Source: Xanthomonas nasturtii | GTDB lineage: Bacteria > Pseudomonadota > Gammaproteobacteria > Xanthomonadales > Xanthomonadaceae | Assembly (NCBI RefSeq): GCF_001660815.1 | Contig: NZ_LYMI01000010.1 | Location: 1-64,000, forward strand | Length of the DNA: 64,000 nucleotides | Direction: 5' to 3' | Shown here: piece by piece, positions 53,077 to 62,446 of the stretch | How positions within the stretch are numbered: the first letter of the stretch is position 1 | How the letters are laid out: every line of letters starts with the position of its first letter | Notes under the pieces: generated by a model | Seen by the model: only the letters and a program-made list of their open reading frames with translations | Databases searched by the model: none | Told to the model about the DNA's origin: nothing | Translations under genes and position numbers: made by a program

Positions 53077-53091
53077 GCACCAATTTAGTGC
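53077..53091. promoter_or_regulatory. NtrC-like box at the start of ntrB
   Basis: GCACC-AATTT-AGTGC, inside a longer perfect palindrome TTGCAC-N7-GTGCAA (53075-53093). It fits the NtrC-binding pattern GCACY-N5-RGTGC seen twice upstream of glnA. Its position directly at the ntrB start suits repression of ntrBC by NtrC, as at the E. coli glnL promoter. No other gene is seen in 53092-53339. Confidence 0.6.
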
Positions 53092-53339
53092 AAGCAGCAT
53101 CGCCCCGCGCGAATGTCGCGCGAAACGAAGCGTGCGTTGAGAAAAAGCTGGCCGGACGGCGGCGGGTCGCACCGATCCAGCGTGCATCCGCGCCGGCAAT
53201 CACGGGCGTGGGGCTGGTCATGCAGGCACCTCGGCAGTTGGTCCGCGCCCAACCGGGCGACGGGGAAAACGGACCCGGCTGGGCATTGCCGGCCGGGTCG
53301 TTGCGCCACCCGCGGCAGCGTGGCCGCGGGTGTGCATGC

Positions 53340-54782
53340 TCAGGACTCGTAGGCGGCTTCGCCGTGCGAGGTGATGTCCAACCCCTCGCGCTCGGCTTCT
53401 TCGGTGACGCGCAGCCCGAACACCAGCTTTGCGACCACAAAGCCCACCACCGACACCACGCCGATCCACACCACGGTGATGCCGACGCCCAGCGCCTGGA
53501 TGCCGACCTGGTGGACGATGTCGTAATCGCCACCCTTCTGGCCGCCCAGCGAGGCCGCCGAGAACACGCCGGTGAGGATCGCGCCGATGATGCCGCCCAG
53601 GCCATGTACGCCGAACACGTCCAGGCTGTCGTCGGCACCGAGCAGGCGCTTCAGACCGGTGACACCCCAGACGCACAGCACGCCGGCCGCCAGGCCGATG
53701 ACGATCGCGCCGAACGGACCCACGGTGCCGCAGGCCGGGGTGATGCCGACCAGGCCGGCGACCATGCCCGAGGCCACACCCAGGGCGGAGGACTTGCCCT
53801 TGATGATCTTCTCGGTGAGCGACCAGCCCAGGATGGCGGCTGCGGTGGCCAGCAAGGTGTTGAGGAAGGCCAGCGCCGCACCGGCACTGGCTTCCAGGTT
53901 GGAGCCGGCATTGAAGCCGAACCAGCCCACCCACAGGAGCGAGGCACCGACGAAGGTCAGGGTCACGTTATGCGGCTTGATTGCCTCACGTCCCAGCCCG
54001 GCACGCTTGCCGACGAAGTAGGCGCCCACCAGGCCGGCGATACCGGCATTGATGTGCACCACGGTGCCGCCGGCAAAATCCAGCGCGCCCAGGCCAAACA
54101 GGTACCCACCGGTGGCCCAGACCATGTGCGCCAGCGGCAGGTAGCCGAAGGTGAACCAGATCACCGAGAACAGCAGCACCGCAGCGAACTTGGCGCGTTC
54201 GGCAAAGGCGCCGACGATCAGCGCGCCGGTGATGCCGGCAAAGGTCGCCTGGAAGCCGATAAACACGTATTCCGGCAGGCTCACACCCTTGGTGAAGGTG
54301 GCCGACAGGCTCTCGATGGTCACGCCCTTGAGCAGCGCCTTGTCCAGATTGCCGATCCACGGGCCTTCACCGGAAAACGCCAGGCTGTAGCCGTACAGCA
54401 CCCACAGGATGGTGAGCAGCGAAAAGACCGTGGCGACCTGGATCAGCACCGACAACACGTTCTTGGCGCGCACCATGCCGCCGTAGAACAGCGCCAGGCC
54501 CGGCACCACCATCAGCAGCACCAGCAAGGTGGAGGTGAGCATCCAGGCGACGTCGCCCTTGTCCACCACCGGTGCGGCCTCGGCGGCAGCCACCGGCGCG
54601 GCGGCCGGCTGCGCGGACGGCAGCGGTTCTGTGGTGACCGGCTCGGTCGGGAGCGGGGTGACCTGCGGGGTGGACTGCGCCTGCGCGCTGCCCATGCCGC
54701 CCACCACCAGCGCGCTGAACAGCATCAGCATGCATACGCTGTAGAACCGGGCTTTCCACCCGGCAAAAAGAGCTGTCTTCAT
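53340..54782 (-). CDS. amtB: Ammonium transporter AmtB
   Basis: A 480-residue inner-membrane ammonium channel. A signal peptide-like N-terminus (LMLFSALVVGGMGSAQAQ) and a Pro/Ala-rich linker precede 11 membrane helices. Conserved family sequences are VPGLALFYGGMVRAKNVLSV, DFAGGTVVHINAGIAGLVGA with a pore histidine, and DVFGVHGLGGIIGAILTGVF with the second pore histidine. The short cytosolic C-terminus (RVTEEAEREGLDITSHGEAA) is the docking site for GlnK. ATG 54782 begins MKTALFAG; the upstream frame lies in the glnK spacer. Confidence 0.95.
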   Translation of the reverse strand: MKTALFAGWKARFYSVCMLMLFSALVVGGMGSAQAQSTPQVTPLPTEPVTTEPLPSAQPAAAPVAAAEAAPVVDKGDVAWMLTSTLLVLLMVVPGLALFYGGMVRAKNVLSVLIQVATVFSLLTILWVLYGYSLAFSGEGPWIGNLDKALLKGVTIESLSATFTKGVSLPEYVFIGFQATFAGITGALIVGAFAERAKFAAVLLFSVIWFTFGYLPLAHMVWATGGYLFGLGALDFAGGTVVHINAGIAGLVGAYFVGKRAGLGREAIKPHNVTLTFVGASLLWVGWFGFNAGSNLEASAGAALAFLNTLLATAAAILGWSLTEKIIKGKSSALGVASGMVAGLVGITPACGTVGPFGAIVIGLAAGVLCVWGVTGLKRLLGADDSLDVFGVHGLGGIIGAILTGVFSAASLGGQKGGDYDIVHQVGIQALGVGITVVWIGVVSVVGFVVAKLVFGLRVTEEAEREGLDITSHGEAAYES

Positions 54783-54804
54783 ACGAACTCCGGGGCTGGT
54801 GGGG

Positions 54805-55197
<393 letters not shown>

Positions 55198-55419
55198 TCA
55201 TTCACCTGGATGCCAACCCCGGCATCCGATCGTTCGCGATCACGCGGACCCCAGCCGATGCCATGCATCCGCCTCGTGGGAGAGGTCAGGCCCGCGCGCC
55301 GCGAACTGTGTGCTCTCTCAATACCCCCTGCGATCCACGGCCGGTGCCGAGGACCGATCGAACATGGGCGGCGATGGCGGAGGTGGGAGGGGGGGCCTCC
55401 GCCATCACCGCGATGGAAC

Positions 55420-56829
55420 TCAGTTGCCGTAGTACAGCTGGTACTCCAACGGGTGGGTCGCAGCACGGAACTTGGTGACTTCCTGCATCTTCAGTGCGAT
55501 GTAGCCGTCGATGAAGTCGTCGCTCATCACGCCGCCGGCCTTGAGGAATTCGCGGTCCTTGTCCAGCGCTTCCAAGGCCTGGTCCAGGCTGGAACACACC
55601 TGCGGGATCAGCTTTTCTTCTTCCGGCGGCAGGTCGTACAGATCCTTGTCGCTCGGTGCGCCCGGGTCGATCTGGTTCTTGATGCCGTCCAGGCCGGCCA
55701 TCATCAGCGCGGTGAAGGTCAGGTAGCCGGACTGCAACGGATCGGGGAAGCGCATTTCGATGCGGCGCGCCTTCGGGTTGGTGACCCACGGAATGCGGCA
55801 CGAGGCCGAACGGTTACGCGCCGAATAGGCCAGCATCACCGGTGCTTCATAACCGGGAACCAGACGCTTGTAGCTGTTGGTGCCGGAGTTGGCGAAGGCA
55901 TTGATGGCGCGCGCATGCTTGAAGATGCCGCCGATGTACCACAGCGCCATCTGCGACAGGCCGCCGTAGCCGTCACCGGAGAACAGGTTGACGCCGCCCT
56001 TGGTCAGCGACTGGTGCACGTGCATGCCCGAGCCGTTGTCGCCCACGATGGGCTTGGGCATGAAGGTCGCGGTCTTGCCGTTACGGTAGGCGACGTTCTT
56101 GATGATGTACTTCATCGTCAGCAGTTCGTCGGCCTTCTGCACCAGCGAGCTGAACTTGGTGCCGATCTCGCACTGGCCGGCGGTGGCCACTTCGTGGTGG
56201 TGCACTTCGGTTTCGATGCCGACCTGTTCCAGCGTCTTGATCATTTCCGCGCGCAGGTCGTGCAGGGTGTCGGTCGGCGGCACCGGGAAGTAACCGCCCT
56301 TCACGCCCGGACGGTAGCCGCTGTTGCCGCCGTCGTACTTGGCGCCGGTGTTCCAGGCCGCTTCTTCCGAACCCACCTGGAAGAAGGTGTGGCCCATGTC
56401 GTTGGCGAAACGCACCGAATCGAAGATGAAGAATTCCGGCTCCGGGCCGAAGAACGCCTGGTCGGCAGTGCCGGAGGACTTCAGGTAGGCCTCGGCGCGC
56501 TTGGCGATGCCGCGCGGGTCGCGCTCATAGCTCTGCATGGTGGCCGGGTCGAGGATGTCGCAGGTCAGCACGATGGTCGGATCGGCGAAGAACGGATCCA
56601 GGTACGCGGTGCCGGCGTCCGGGAGCAGCACCATGTCCGACTCGTTGATGCCCTTCCAACCCGCGATCGAACTGCCGTCGAACATCTTGCCTTCTTCAAA
56701 CAGCGCCGGCTCGATGATATTGGCCGGAAAGGTGATGTGCTGCTGTACACCACGCATATCGACGAAGCGCAGGTCGACGAACTCGACCTTGTTGTCCTTG
56801 ATCAGCTTTTCAACGTTTTCCACGGACAT
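55420..56829 (-). CDS. glnA: Glutamine synthetase, type I
   Basis: A 469-residue dodecameric enzyme that makes glutamine from glutamate and ammonia. The metal and substrate sites are visible: [20 protein letters not shown] (Asp50 latch), [27 protein letters not shown], and [17 protein letters not shown]. The adenylylation tyrosine is in [12 protein letters not shown] near residue 397, so GlnE control is expected. It has its own sigma-54 promoter with two NtrC-like boxes. It is downstream-linked to glnK-amtB-ntrBC on the same strand. Confidence 0.97.
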   Translation of the reverse strand: MSVENVEKLIKDNKVEFVDLRFVDMRGVQQHITFPANIIEPALFEEGKMFDGSSIAGWKGINESDMVLLPDAGTAYLDPFFADPTIVLTCDILDPATMQSYERDPRGIAKRAEAYLKSSGTADQAFFGPEPEFFIFDSVRFANDMGHTFFQVGSEEAAWNTGAKYDGGNSGYRPGVKGGYFPVPPTDTLHDLRAEMIKTLEQVGIETEVHHHEVATAGQCEIGTKFSSLVQKADELLTMKYIIKNVAYRNGKTATFMPKPIVGDNGSGMHVHQSLTKGGVNLFSGDGYGGLSQMALWYIGGIFKHARAINAFANSGTNSYKRLVPGYEAPVMLAYSARNRSASCRIPWVTNPKARRIEMRFPDPLQSGYLTFTALMMAGLDGIKNQIDPGAPSDKDLYDLPPEEEKLIPQVCSSLDQALEALDKDREFLKAGGVMSDDFIDGYIALKMQEVTKFRAATHPLEYQLYYGN

Positions 56830-56875
56830 CGGAAGAAACCTCAGGCAGGGGTTAAGTGGCTCGTGGAGGTACTAC

Positions 56876-56892
56876 AGCAGGGACCATGCCAA
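56876..56892 (-). promoter_or_regulatory. Sigma-54 promoter of glnA
   Basis: Minus-strand sequence TTGGCAT-GGTCC-CTGCT. It keeps GG at -24 and GC at -12 with correct spacing, differing from TGGCAC-N5-TTGCW at two less critical bases. The transcript would start near 56865, 36 bases before ATG 56829. Confidence 0.7.
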
Positions 56893-56955
56893 GCCGTAGA
56901 TTTTCACAAGTTGCTGATTTTACTTGCATCACTTGAGACCGCTCACACGAGGAAA

Positions 56956-57001
56956 GCACTTTTATGGTGCTAAGCGAATCCATTTCGCACCGATATGGTG
57001 C
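56956..57001. promoter_or_regulatory. Two NtrC-binding boxes upstream of glnA
   Basis: GCACT-TTTAT-GGTGC (56956-56970) and GCACC-GATAT-GGTGC (56987-57001). Both match GCACY-N5-GGTGC. Their centres are 31 bp apart, three helical turns, like the paired enhancer sites of enteric glnA. They lie about 65-110 bp upstream of the -24 element. They also overlap the region just before uppP, which is read in the other direction. Confidence 0.75.
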
Positions 57002-57050
57002 ATGCCGCAATGCACTATCCTGACGCCTCCCCCACCCCCTCTCCAGTCCG

Positions 57051-57845
57051 ATGTCCGATCTGATTTCCGCCCTGCTGTTGGGCATTCTCGAAGGCCTGAC
57101 CGAATTTCTGCCGATCTCCAGCACCGGCCACCTGTTGATCGCCGAACAATGGCTCGGACGCCGTTCTGACTTCTTCAATATCGTCATCCAGGCCGGCGCC
57201 ATCCTGGCCATCTGCCTGGCGCTGCGACAGAAGCTGTGGACCCTGGCCACCGGCCTGGGCGAGCGCGCCAACCGCGACTACGTCCTCAAGATCGGCGTGG
57301 CCTTTCTGGTCACCGCGGTGGTGGGCCTGATCGTGCGCAAGGCCGGCTGGCAGCTGCCGGAAACCGTGCATCCGGTGGCCTGGGCGCTGCTGATCGGCGG
57401 GCTCTGGATGCTGGTGGCCGAGCACTTTGCCGGCAAGTTGCCCGAGCGCGACGTGGTGACCTGGAAGGTGGCCATTGCTGTGGGCCTGGCGCAGGTGGTG
57501 GCGGGCGTGTTTCCCGGCACGTCGCGCTCGGCCTCGGCGATCTTCCTGGCCATGCTGCTGGGCCTGAGCAAGCGCTCGGCGGCGGCGGATTTCGTGTTCA
57601 TGGTGGGCATTCCGACCATGTTCGCGGCCAGCGGTTATGCGCTGCTGGAGATGTACAAGGAAGGCGGCTTCGGCAGCGAAAACTGGGCCGACGTGGCAGT
57701 GGCCTTCGTGGCGGCCACCATCACCGGCTTTGTGGTGGTGAAGTGGCTGCTGGGCTACATCAAGAAGCACCGCTTCACGGTGTTTGCGGTGTACCGCATC
57801 GTGCTCGGCGCCGCCCTGCTGCTGTGGTTGCCGGTCGCGGCCTGA
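57051..57845 (+). CDS. uppP: Undecaprenyl-diphosphatase UppP (BacA)
   Basis: A 264-residue inner-membrane enzyme that dephosphorylates undecaprenyl pyrophosphate to recycle the lipid carrier for cell-wall synthesis, and can give bacitracin resistance. Both active-site motifs are present: LEGLTEFLPISSTGHLLIA and FPGTSRSASAIFLAMLLGLS. About eight hydrophobic helices follow. The gene is divergent from glnA, and the NtrC boxes lie in the shared upstream region. Confidence 0.95.
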   Translation: MSDLISALLLGILEGLTEFLPISSTGHLLIAEQWLGRRSDFFNIVIQAGAILAICLALRQKLWTLATGLGERANRDYVLKIGVAFLVTAVVGLIVRKAGWQLPETVHPVAWALLIGGLWMLVAEHFAGKLPERDVVTWKVAIAVGLAQVVAGVFPGTSRSASAIFLAMLLGLSKRSAAADFVFMVGIPTMFAASGYALLEMYKEGGFGSENWADVAVAFVAATITGFVVVKWLLGYIKKHRFTVFAVYRIVLGAALLLWLPVAA

Positions 57846-57860
57846 CCCGCCATGGCCGTG

Positions 57861-57896
57861 GCCCTGCCTGTCGCTGCTTGAGCAGCGAGGCAGGGC
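57861..57896 (+). terminator. Hairpin downstream of uppP
   Basis: GCCCTGCCT-GT-CGCTGC (57861-57877) pairs with GCAGCG-AGGCAGGGC (57882-57896). It is strong but lacks a U-run, so it may be an attenuating or mRNA-stabilising structure. Confidence 0.6.
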
Positions 57897-57978
57897 AACT
57901 GCACGGGCAGTGACGCCGGTCATTGCCCTGGCCGCGTGCTGGCGGTATCACTGACGCATCGATCACCGGGAGCCGCGC

Positions 57979-58788
57979 ATGCGTGCCGTGTTCTTCGCCC
58001 CTGCACTGCTGGCGGCGGGCGTGACGGCCTGCGGGTCGGGCGCTTCGCCGGAGGTGCCCGGCTCCTCCTCCGACGCTGCTGCGCAAGCCGATGCGATTGC
58101 CGCGCCGGCGGCCGACAACGCCCCGCTGCGGGTGGCCCTGCGCGCACAGCACTGGCACTTGCAGCAGGCCAACGATGCGCATGGCACGGCGTTGCGCAGC
58201 CTGTTCGTCGACGGCCTGCCGCCATTGCAACTGGATTTCAGCGATCAGCGCATCCAGGTCAGCCAGACCTGCAACGCACTGGGCGCCAACTACGCCGTGG
58301 CGCAGACGCAACTGCAGATCGGCCGGGTAGTGTCGAGCAAGCGGCTATGTGCCGAATCCCGCCGGATGGCGCAGGAACGCGCCGCCAGCGACCTGCTGTC
58401 CGGCCGCTTCGCAGTGCTGCTGGACACCGCCGCGGCCACGCCCCGGCTGACCCTGACCCGCAGCGACGGCACCCGGCTGATCTTCGGCGGCGTCGCCACC
58501 GCGGACACCCGCTACGGCGGTCCGGGGCAGACGCTGTTGATCGAAGTGGCTGCAGACACCGTGCCTTGCACCTCTGACCCGGCGCGCCAATGCCTGCAGC
58601 TACGCGAGCAGGATGCGGCTGGGCGGCCCGTCAGCCAGACCTGGCAACCCTTCGAAGGCACCATCGATGGCTTCGAGCACGAGGCCGGCATCGGCAACGT
58701 GCTGCGGGTGACGCGTTACCCCGCCGCTGCCGGCAGCGCTGGCGCACCGGTGTATGTGCTTGAGCAGATGATCGAAGCCAGCGGTTAG
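57979..58788 (+). CDS. META / DUF4377-domain lipoprotein
   Basis: A 269-residue lipoprotein. The signal ends with lipobox VTAC (Cys18). After a Ser/Ala-rich linker the META (HslJ-like) domain starts at LRAQHWHLQQANDAHG and contains LDFSDQRIQVSQTCNALGAN with the conserved N/G turn. The C-terminal half (EVAADTVPCTSDPARQCLQL, WQPFEGTIDGFEHEAGI) matches DUF4377, with a Cys pair. It probably works in the envelope under stress, and no substrate is known. The 365 bp after it, to 59153, hold no gene I can recognise. Confidence 0.82.
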   Translation: MRAVFFAPALLAAGVTACGSGASPEVPGSSSDAAAQADAIAAPAADNAPLRVALRAQHWHLQQANDAHGTALRSLFVDGLPPLQLDFSDQRIQVSQTCNALGANYAVAQTQLQIGRVVSSKRLCAESRRMAQERAASDLLSGRFAVLLDTAAATPRLTLTRSDGTRLIFGGVATADTRYGGPGQTLLIEVAADTVPCTSDPARQCLQLREQDAAGRPVSQTWQPFEGTIDGFEHEAGIGNVLRVTRYPAAAGSAGAPVYVLEQMIEASG

Positions 58789-59153
58789 CGGAGACGTCTT
58801 TCGGGTGTGGCTTGCGGCCATGAGCGCCGGTGCAAACGTTCGCCATGCGGTAGTGCACCGCGAACCCAGGCCCGCCTGCATGCCTTCCCGGTCACACGAT
58901 CGCTGCGCAGCTCGCGCGAACCGTGCATGCCATGCGGACAACGGCAGCCATCCATGCAGGCGCCATGCGCGCCAGGAGAGCGGCGCACCCGCCTGCACTG
59001 CAAGCGCGCGCTCCCGGTGTGAGCCTTGCCGCGCACGGGGATCGCCGTCTTCATTCAATGCGGCTGTCGGGTCACCGGCGCGCATGCGGGCCATCCATTG
59101 GCAAACTCCCGACGACGCCGCGTCGCTGGCCGCGTCGTCAGCGATGAACGCAC

Positions 59154-59765
59154 TCAGCCCAGCGACGGGTTCAGCGTGTAGGTGCCGTGCAATGCCGCTT
59201 CCGCCAGCACATGGCCCTGGATCGCCGACAGCACATCGGTGGCGGTGAAGGTCTCGGGCAGGCTGAGCGTGGCCACGTCCAGCGCGAACACGCGGAAGAA
59301 ATAGCGGTGCACGCGCAGGTCGTTGAACGGCGGGTACGGGCCGTCGTAGCCCAGATAATTGCCCGCCATGTCGGGGTTGCCGGCAAACCACTGCGTGTAC
59401 GAATTCAGGCCTTGGCGGGCGCCGGCCGGGCCGGCTGGCTGCTGCTTGCCCTTGGCCACGAAACCGTCGCTGCAACTGCCTGCCGCAATTTCATGCACGT
59501 CGGCGGGGATATCGGCCATGGCCCAATGCACGAAATCGGTGCGTGGCTGGTCCACCGGGATTTGGATATCGTCGCGGCCGACGGTCTCCGGCACGGTGGG
59601 CACGTCCGGGTCCAGGCACAGCAACGCAAACGACTGCGTGCCGGCCGGCACGTCGTTCCAGGCCAGGTGCGGATTGCGGTTGGGTGCAAAGCCGTCCGGG
59701 GTGCCGGCGGCAAATTCCACTGCGATGGGCTTGCCGTTTTCGATGCTGTTGCTGGTCAGACGCAT
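59154..59765 (-). CDS. PEBP / YbhB-family protein
   Basis: A 203-residue protein of the phosphatidylethanolamine-binding family. Landmarks are NRNPHLAWNDVPAGTQSFAL, LLCLDPDVP (the D-P-D anion pocket), DFVHWAMADIPADVHEI and YLGYDGPYPPFNDLRVHRYF with the conserved G-P-x-P and H. It has no signal peptide and should be cytosolic. The long open upstream sequence lies in simple repeats, so ATG 59765 is preferred. Confidence 0.92.
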   Translation of the reverse strand: MRLTSNSIENGKPIAVEFAAGTPDGFAPNRNPHLAWNDVPAGTQSFALLCLDPDVPTVPETVGRDDIQIPVDQPRTDFVHWAMADIPADVHEIAAGSCSDGFVAKGKQQPAGPAGARQGLNSYTQWFAGNPDMAGNYLGYDGPYPPFNDLRVHRYFFRVFALDVATLSLPETFTATDVLSAIQGHVLAEAALHGTYTLNPSLG

Positions 59766-59891
59766 GGAGGGTCTCCGTGGGAAGCGATGCGGCTCAGGGT
59801 GCCTGGGTCCGCGCCGCAGCGGAAGCCATCGGCATGGAACCTTCTGGTGCGCTCGGCCGGGTTTATCGCGCTTGACGCGTCGCGTCGCGTC

Positions 59892-59938
59892 GGCGGATGG
59901 CGGATGGCGGATGGCGTGCGTGCGTGCGTGCGTGCGTA
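59892..59938. repeat. Two adjacent simple tandem repeats
   Basis: Three copies of the heptamer GGCGGAT (59892-59912), then about six of the tetramer GTGC (59915-59938). They lie 127-173 bp upstream of the PEBP start codon. Tetranucleotide tracts of this kind are prone to slippage. Confidence 0.85.
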
Positions 59939-60044
59939 ACGTAGACGCTGCGGCATGCGCGTGCATTTGGCCTGGCGTGCGCGGGCTCCTGGCAGAAGCG
60001 TCAGATTCATGCGGTGCCTGGTGGCGCCCACGCTGCGCTGCTCC

Positions 60045-60111
60045 GTAGGAGCGGCCTTGGCCGCGATGGGCTTTATCGGTAACGCCTCATCGCGGCCGAG
60101 GCCACTCCTAC
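60045..60111. repeat. REP pair in inverted orientation (BIME)
   Basis: GTAGGAGCGGCCTTGGCCGC GATG (60045-60068) and its inverted near-copy CATCGCGGCCGAGGCCACTC CTAC (60088-60111), separated by 19 bases. Each arm also contains an internal GGCC..GGCC palindrome. This is the GTAGGAGCGGC-type REP found in Xanthomonadaceae and Pseudomonas. The gap 59766-60233 has no gene. Confidence 0.9.
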
Positions 60112-60233
60112 AGAATGCGGCGAGCCGAGGACATTGCGAGCGGACCTGGGACAGCACGGGACGGTGCAGTCGTACTGCCGCACCGCGTACCGGCTGCGCC
60201 CATCCCAGTGAGCGCAGCCGTTCGAACCACGGC

Positions 60234-62306
60234 TCAGTCCTGCGGATAGCCGAAGCGCACCGCAATCAGGGTGAGCAGGTCGAACTGCGCGCCGAGCACG
60301 CTGCGGTAGTTGCGCCAGCGACCCGATGCCAGCCGCGCCGGGCCGCGCGGTTCGACCAGCGGGAAGCTCAGGCCGAAGGCCTGTTCCAGGGCAGTGGAAA
60401 TGCCCTGCGGGTCGCTCTCGATGCCGTCCAGGCGGATGATGCGGTGCGGGTAGAGATCGCGTTCGTGCAGCACGGCCAGCTGTTCCAGCGCAATCAGCAG
60501 CCAGTCGGTGGCCTGCTGCGGCGACTGCAACGCCAGCGGCGCGGGCGCACCGGCCGAGAGCCAGTCCAGCAGCATGTCGCGCGGGTCGCGCAGCGCAATC
60601 GCCAAGCGGCCCTCGGGCAGGTGCGGGCGCAGCGCGGTGAGCAGGGTGTTGTCCCACCACAGCAGCCAGTCGATCACGTTGCCATCGTCGATGCCACGGC
60701 GCGGCAGTTGCGCCTTCCAGCCTTCCACCAGCGCCGTCGGTGCCAGTTCGCCGGAGGCCAGCTGTTCGACCGTGCGGTAGCTCTGCAACGCGTCCGCCGG
60801 CGGGGTGGTGCCGTAACGGTCGCCGCGTACCAGCGGGGTGGCTGCGTCCATCACCGCAATCAGACGTTCGACATGCGAGCCGGGCGTGCCCCACACGAAC
60901 AGCGGGCGCGCGGTGACGCTGTCGGGAATGCTGCCCAGCGCCGGCCACTGCATCGGCTGCTTGGCTGCCTGCGGCGGCAACGGCAAGCGGTGCTGGGCCT
61001 GTTCGCGGTGGAACTGCATCCAGGTGCCCACGGCGGCATCGGGCTGGCCGGCGCGGTCCTGCACATTGCCCAGCCACGGCCGCAGCACGGTCTGCTGTGG
61101 CGCCGGCAACGACTCGATCAACGATTCGACGCAGGCGATCGCCGCTGGCGGGTCGCGTTCCAGCAAGGCCTCGACGATGCGCTGCTCGCCGCTGATGCGG
61201 CCCGGCTCCACCGCCACGATCTGGCGCGCCACCATTTCCGCTTCGTCGGCGTGCCCCTGCATGTCGTGCACGCGCATCAGCGCTTCCAGTGCCGGCAGGT
61301 GCTCGGGCATGGCCAGCAGCCAGCGCTCGATCACCGCCTGTGCCTGCGGCCCGCCGACCGGCTCGACCGCCAGACGGGCCAGCCACAGGTCGTGCGCGTT
61401 GGCCGAGGTGGCCAGCGCTGCGTCCAGGGTGTCGCGCGCGTCGTCCACCGCGCCCAACCGCTCCCAGGCGGTGAGCAACGCGTGCAGCGTGCGGCGGTCG
61501 TCCGGCCAGTGCGCCAGCGCCAGGCGCAGATGCGCGGCAGCCTGATCGGGACGACCGGCCTGCAGTTCCATCTCGCCGGTGAGCCGGCGCATGGCCGGCA
61601 GATCGCCGTCGGGCTGGGCAAGCACGCCCTGCATGGCCGCCAATGCATCGTCCAGACGGCCCTGGCGCTGGGCGAGCTGGGCGATGAAGGCGCGCAACGC
61701 GGTACCGGGCGGATTGAGCTCGATCACGCGCTCGAAGGCGCGCTCGGCAAACGCAAAATGCTGTTTCTGCAGATACGCAAAGCCCAGCGAAAACAGCACG
61801 CGCGCATCGTCCGGCAGCTGCTCGGCGGCACGGGTGAGCAACGACAGCGCGCGGTCGTGCTGCCCGCGGCGCAGTTCGACCACGCCATCGACGGCCAGCA
61901 ATTGCGGATGTTCCGGCGCCAGCCGCGCGGCGGTACGGCTCAGCCGCTCGGCCTCATCCAGATCGCCGCGTGCCACCGCCAGATGCGCCTGCATCACGTA
62001 GGCATTGAACTGGTTGGGGTCCAGCGCGGTGGTGCGCGACAGCGCGGCATCGGCCGCAGGCAGATCACGCGTGGCCAGCAACGCGCCGGCGTGCAGCAGA
62101 TGCAGGTCGGCATCTTCGGGCGTCAGCGTCAGCGCGGTATCGATGCTGGCCAGCGCCAGCGCAGGCTGCCCTTGCTGCTGCAGCGCAAGCGCCAGCCAGC
62201 GGTGCGCGGCAGCGTTGTCGGGCGCGGTGGTTGCCCACTCGCGGGCCAGCGCCACCGCATCGTCGGCCGCATTGCGGCGCAGGGCTTGAAGAATGGCGTC
62301 TTGCAT
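60234..62306 (-). CDS. TPR protein with C-terminal sulfotransferase-like domain
   Basis: A 690-residue protein. Residues 1 to about 430 are tetratricopeptide helices, for example AAHRWLALALQQQGQPALAL, VLFSLGFAYLQKQHFAFAER and ALEALMRVHDMQGHADEAEM. From about 460, PLFVWGTPGSHVERLIAVMD and LAIALRDPRDMLLDWLSAGA resemble the PAPS-binding region of sulfotransferases, here with GTPGSHVE in place of the usual basic P-loop. The activity is therefore doubtful. ATG 62306 is chosen; a longer frame upstream overlaps the next gene. The role is unknown. Confidence 0.8.
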   Translation of the reverse strand: MQDAILQALRRNAADDAVALAREWATTAPDNAAAHRWLALALQQQGQPALALASIDTALTLTPEDADLHLLHAGALLATRDLPAADAALSRTTALDPNQFNAYVMQAHLAVARGDLDEAERLSRTAARLAPEHPQLLAVDGVVELRRGQHDRALSLLTRAAEQLPDDARVLFSLGFAYLQKQHFAFAERAFERVIELNPPGTALRAFIAQLAQRQGRLDDALAAMQGVLAQPDGDLPAMRRLTGEMELQAGRPDQAAAHLRLALAHWPDDRRTLHALLTAWERLGAVDDARDTLDAALATSANAHDLWLARLAVEPVGGPQAQAVIERWLLAMPEHLPALEALMRVHDMQGHADEAEMVARQIVAVEPGRISGEQRIVEALLERDPPAAIACVESLIESLPAPQQTVLRPWLGNVQDRAGQPDAAVGTWMQFHREQAQHRLPLPPQAAKQPMQWPALGSIPDSVTARPLFVWGTPGSHVERLIAVMDAATPLVRGDRYGTTPPADALQSYRTVEQLASGELAPTALVEGWKAQLPRRGIDDGNVIDWLLWWDNTLLTALRPHLPEGRLAIALRDPRDMLLDWLSAGAPAPLALQSPQQATDWLLIALEQLAVLHERDLYPHRIIRLDGIESDPQGISTALEQAFGLSFPLVEPRGPARLASGRWRNYRSVLGAQFDLLTLIAVRFGYPQD

Positions 62307-62446
62307 GGCGGCGGTGGGTCCCGGACAAACGCCTATTGTAACGATGCGCGGGGTAGCGCCGCCCTTGCGCGGCGCATCCACAACGCCAGCGGCGGTGACG
62401 CGCGTCGTCGCACGCCTTGCCTGCATCTGGGCAGGTGCAACGCGCT

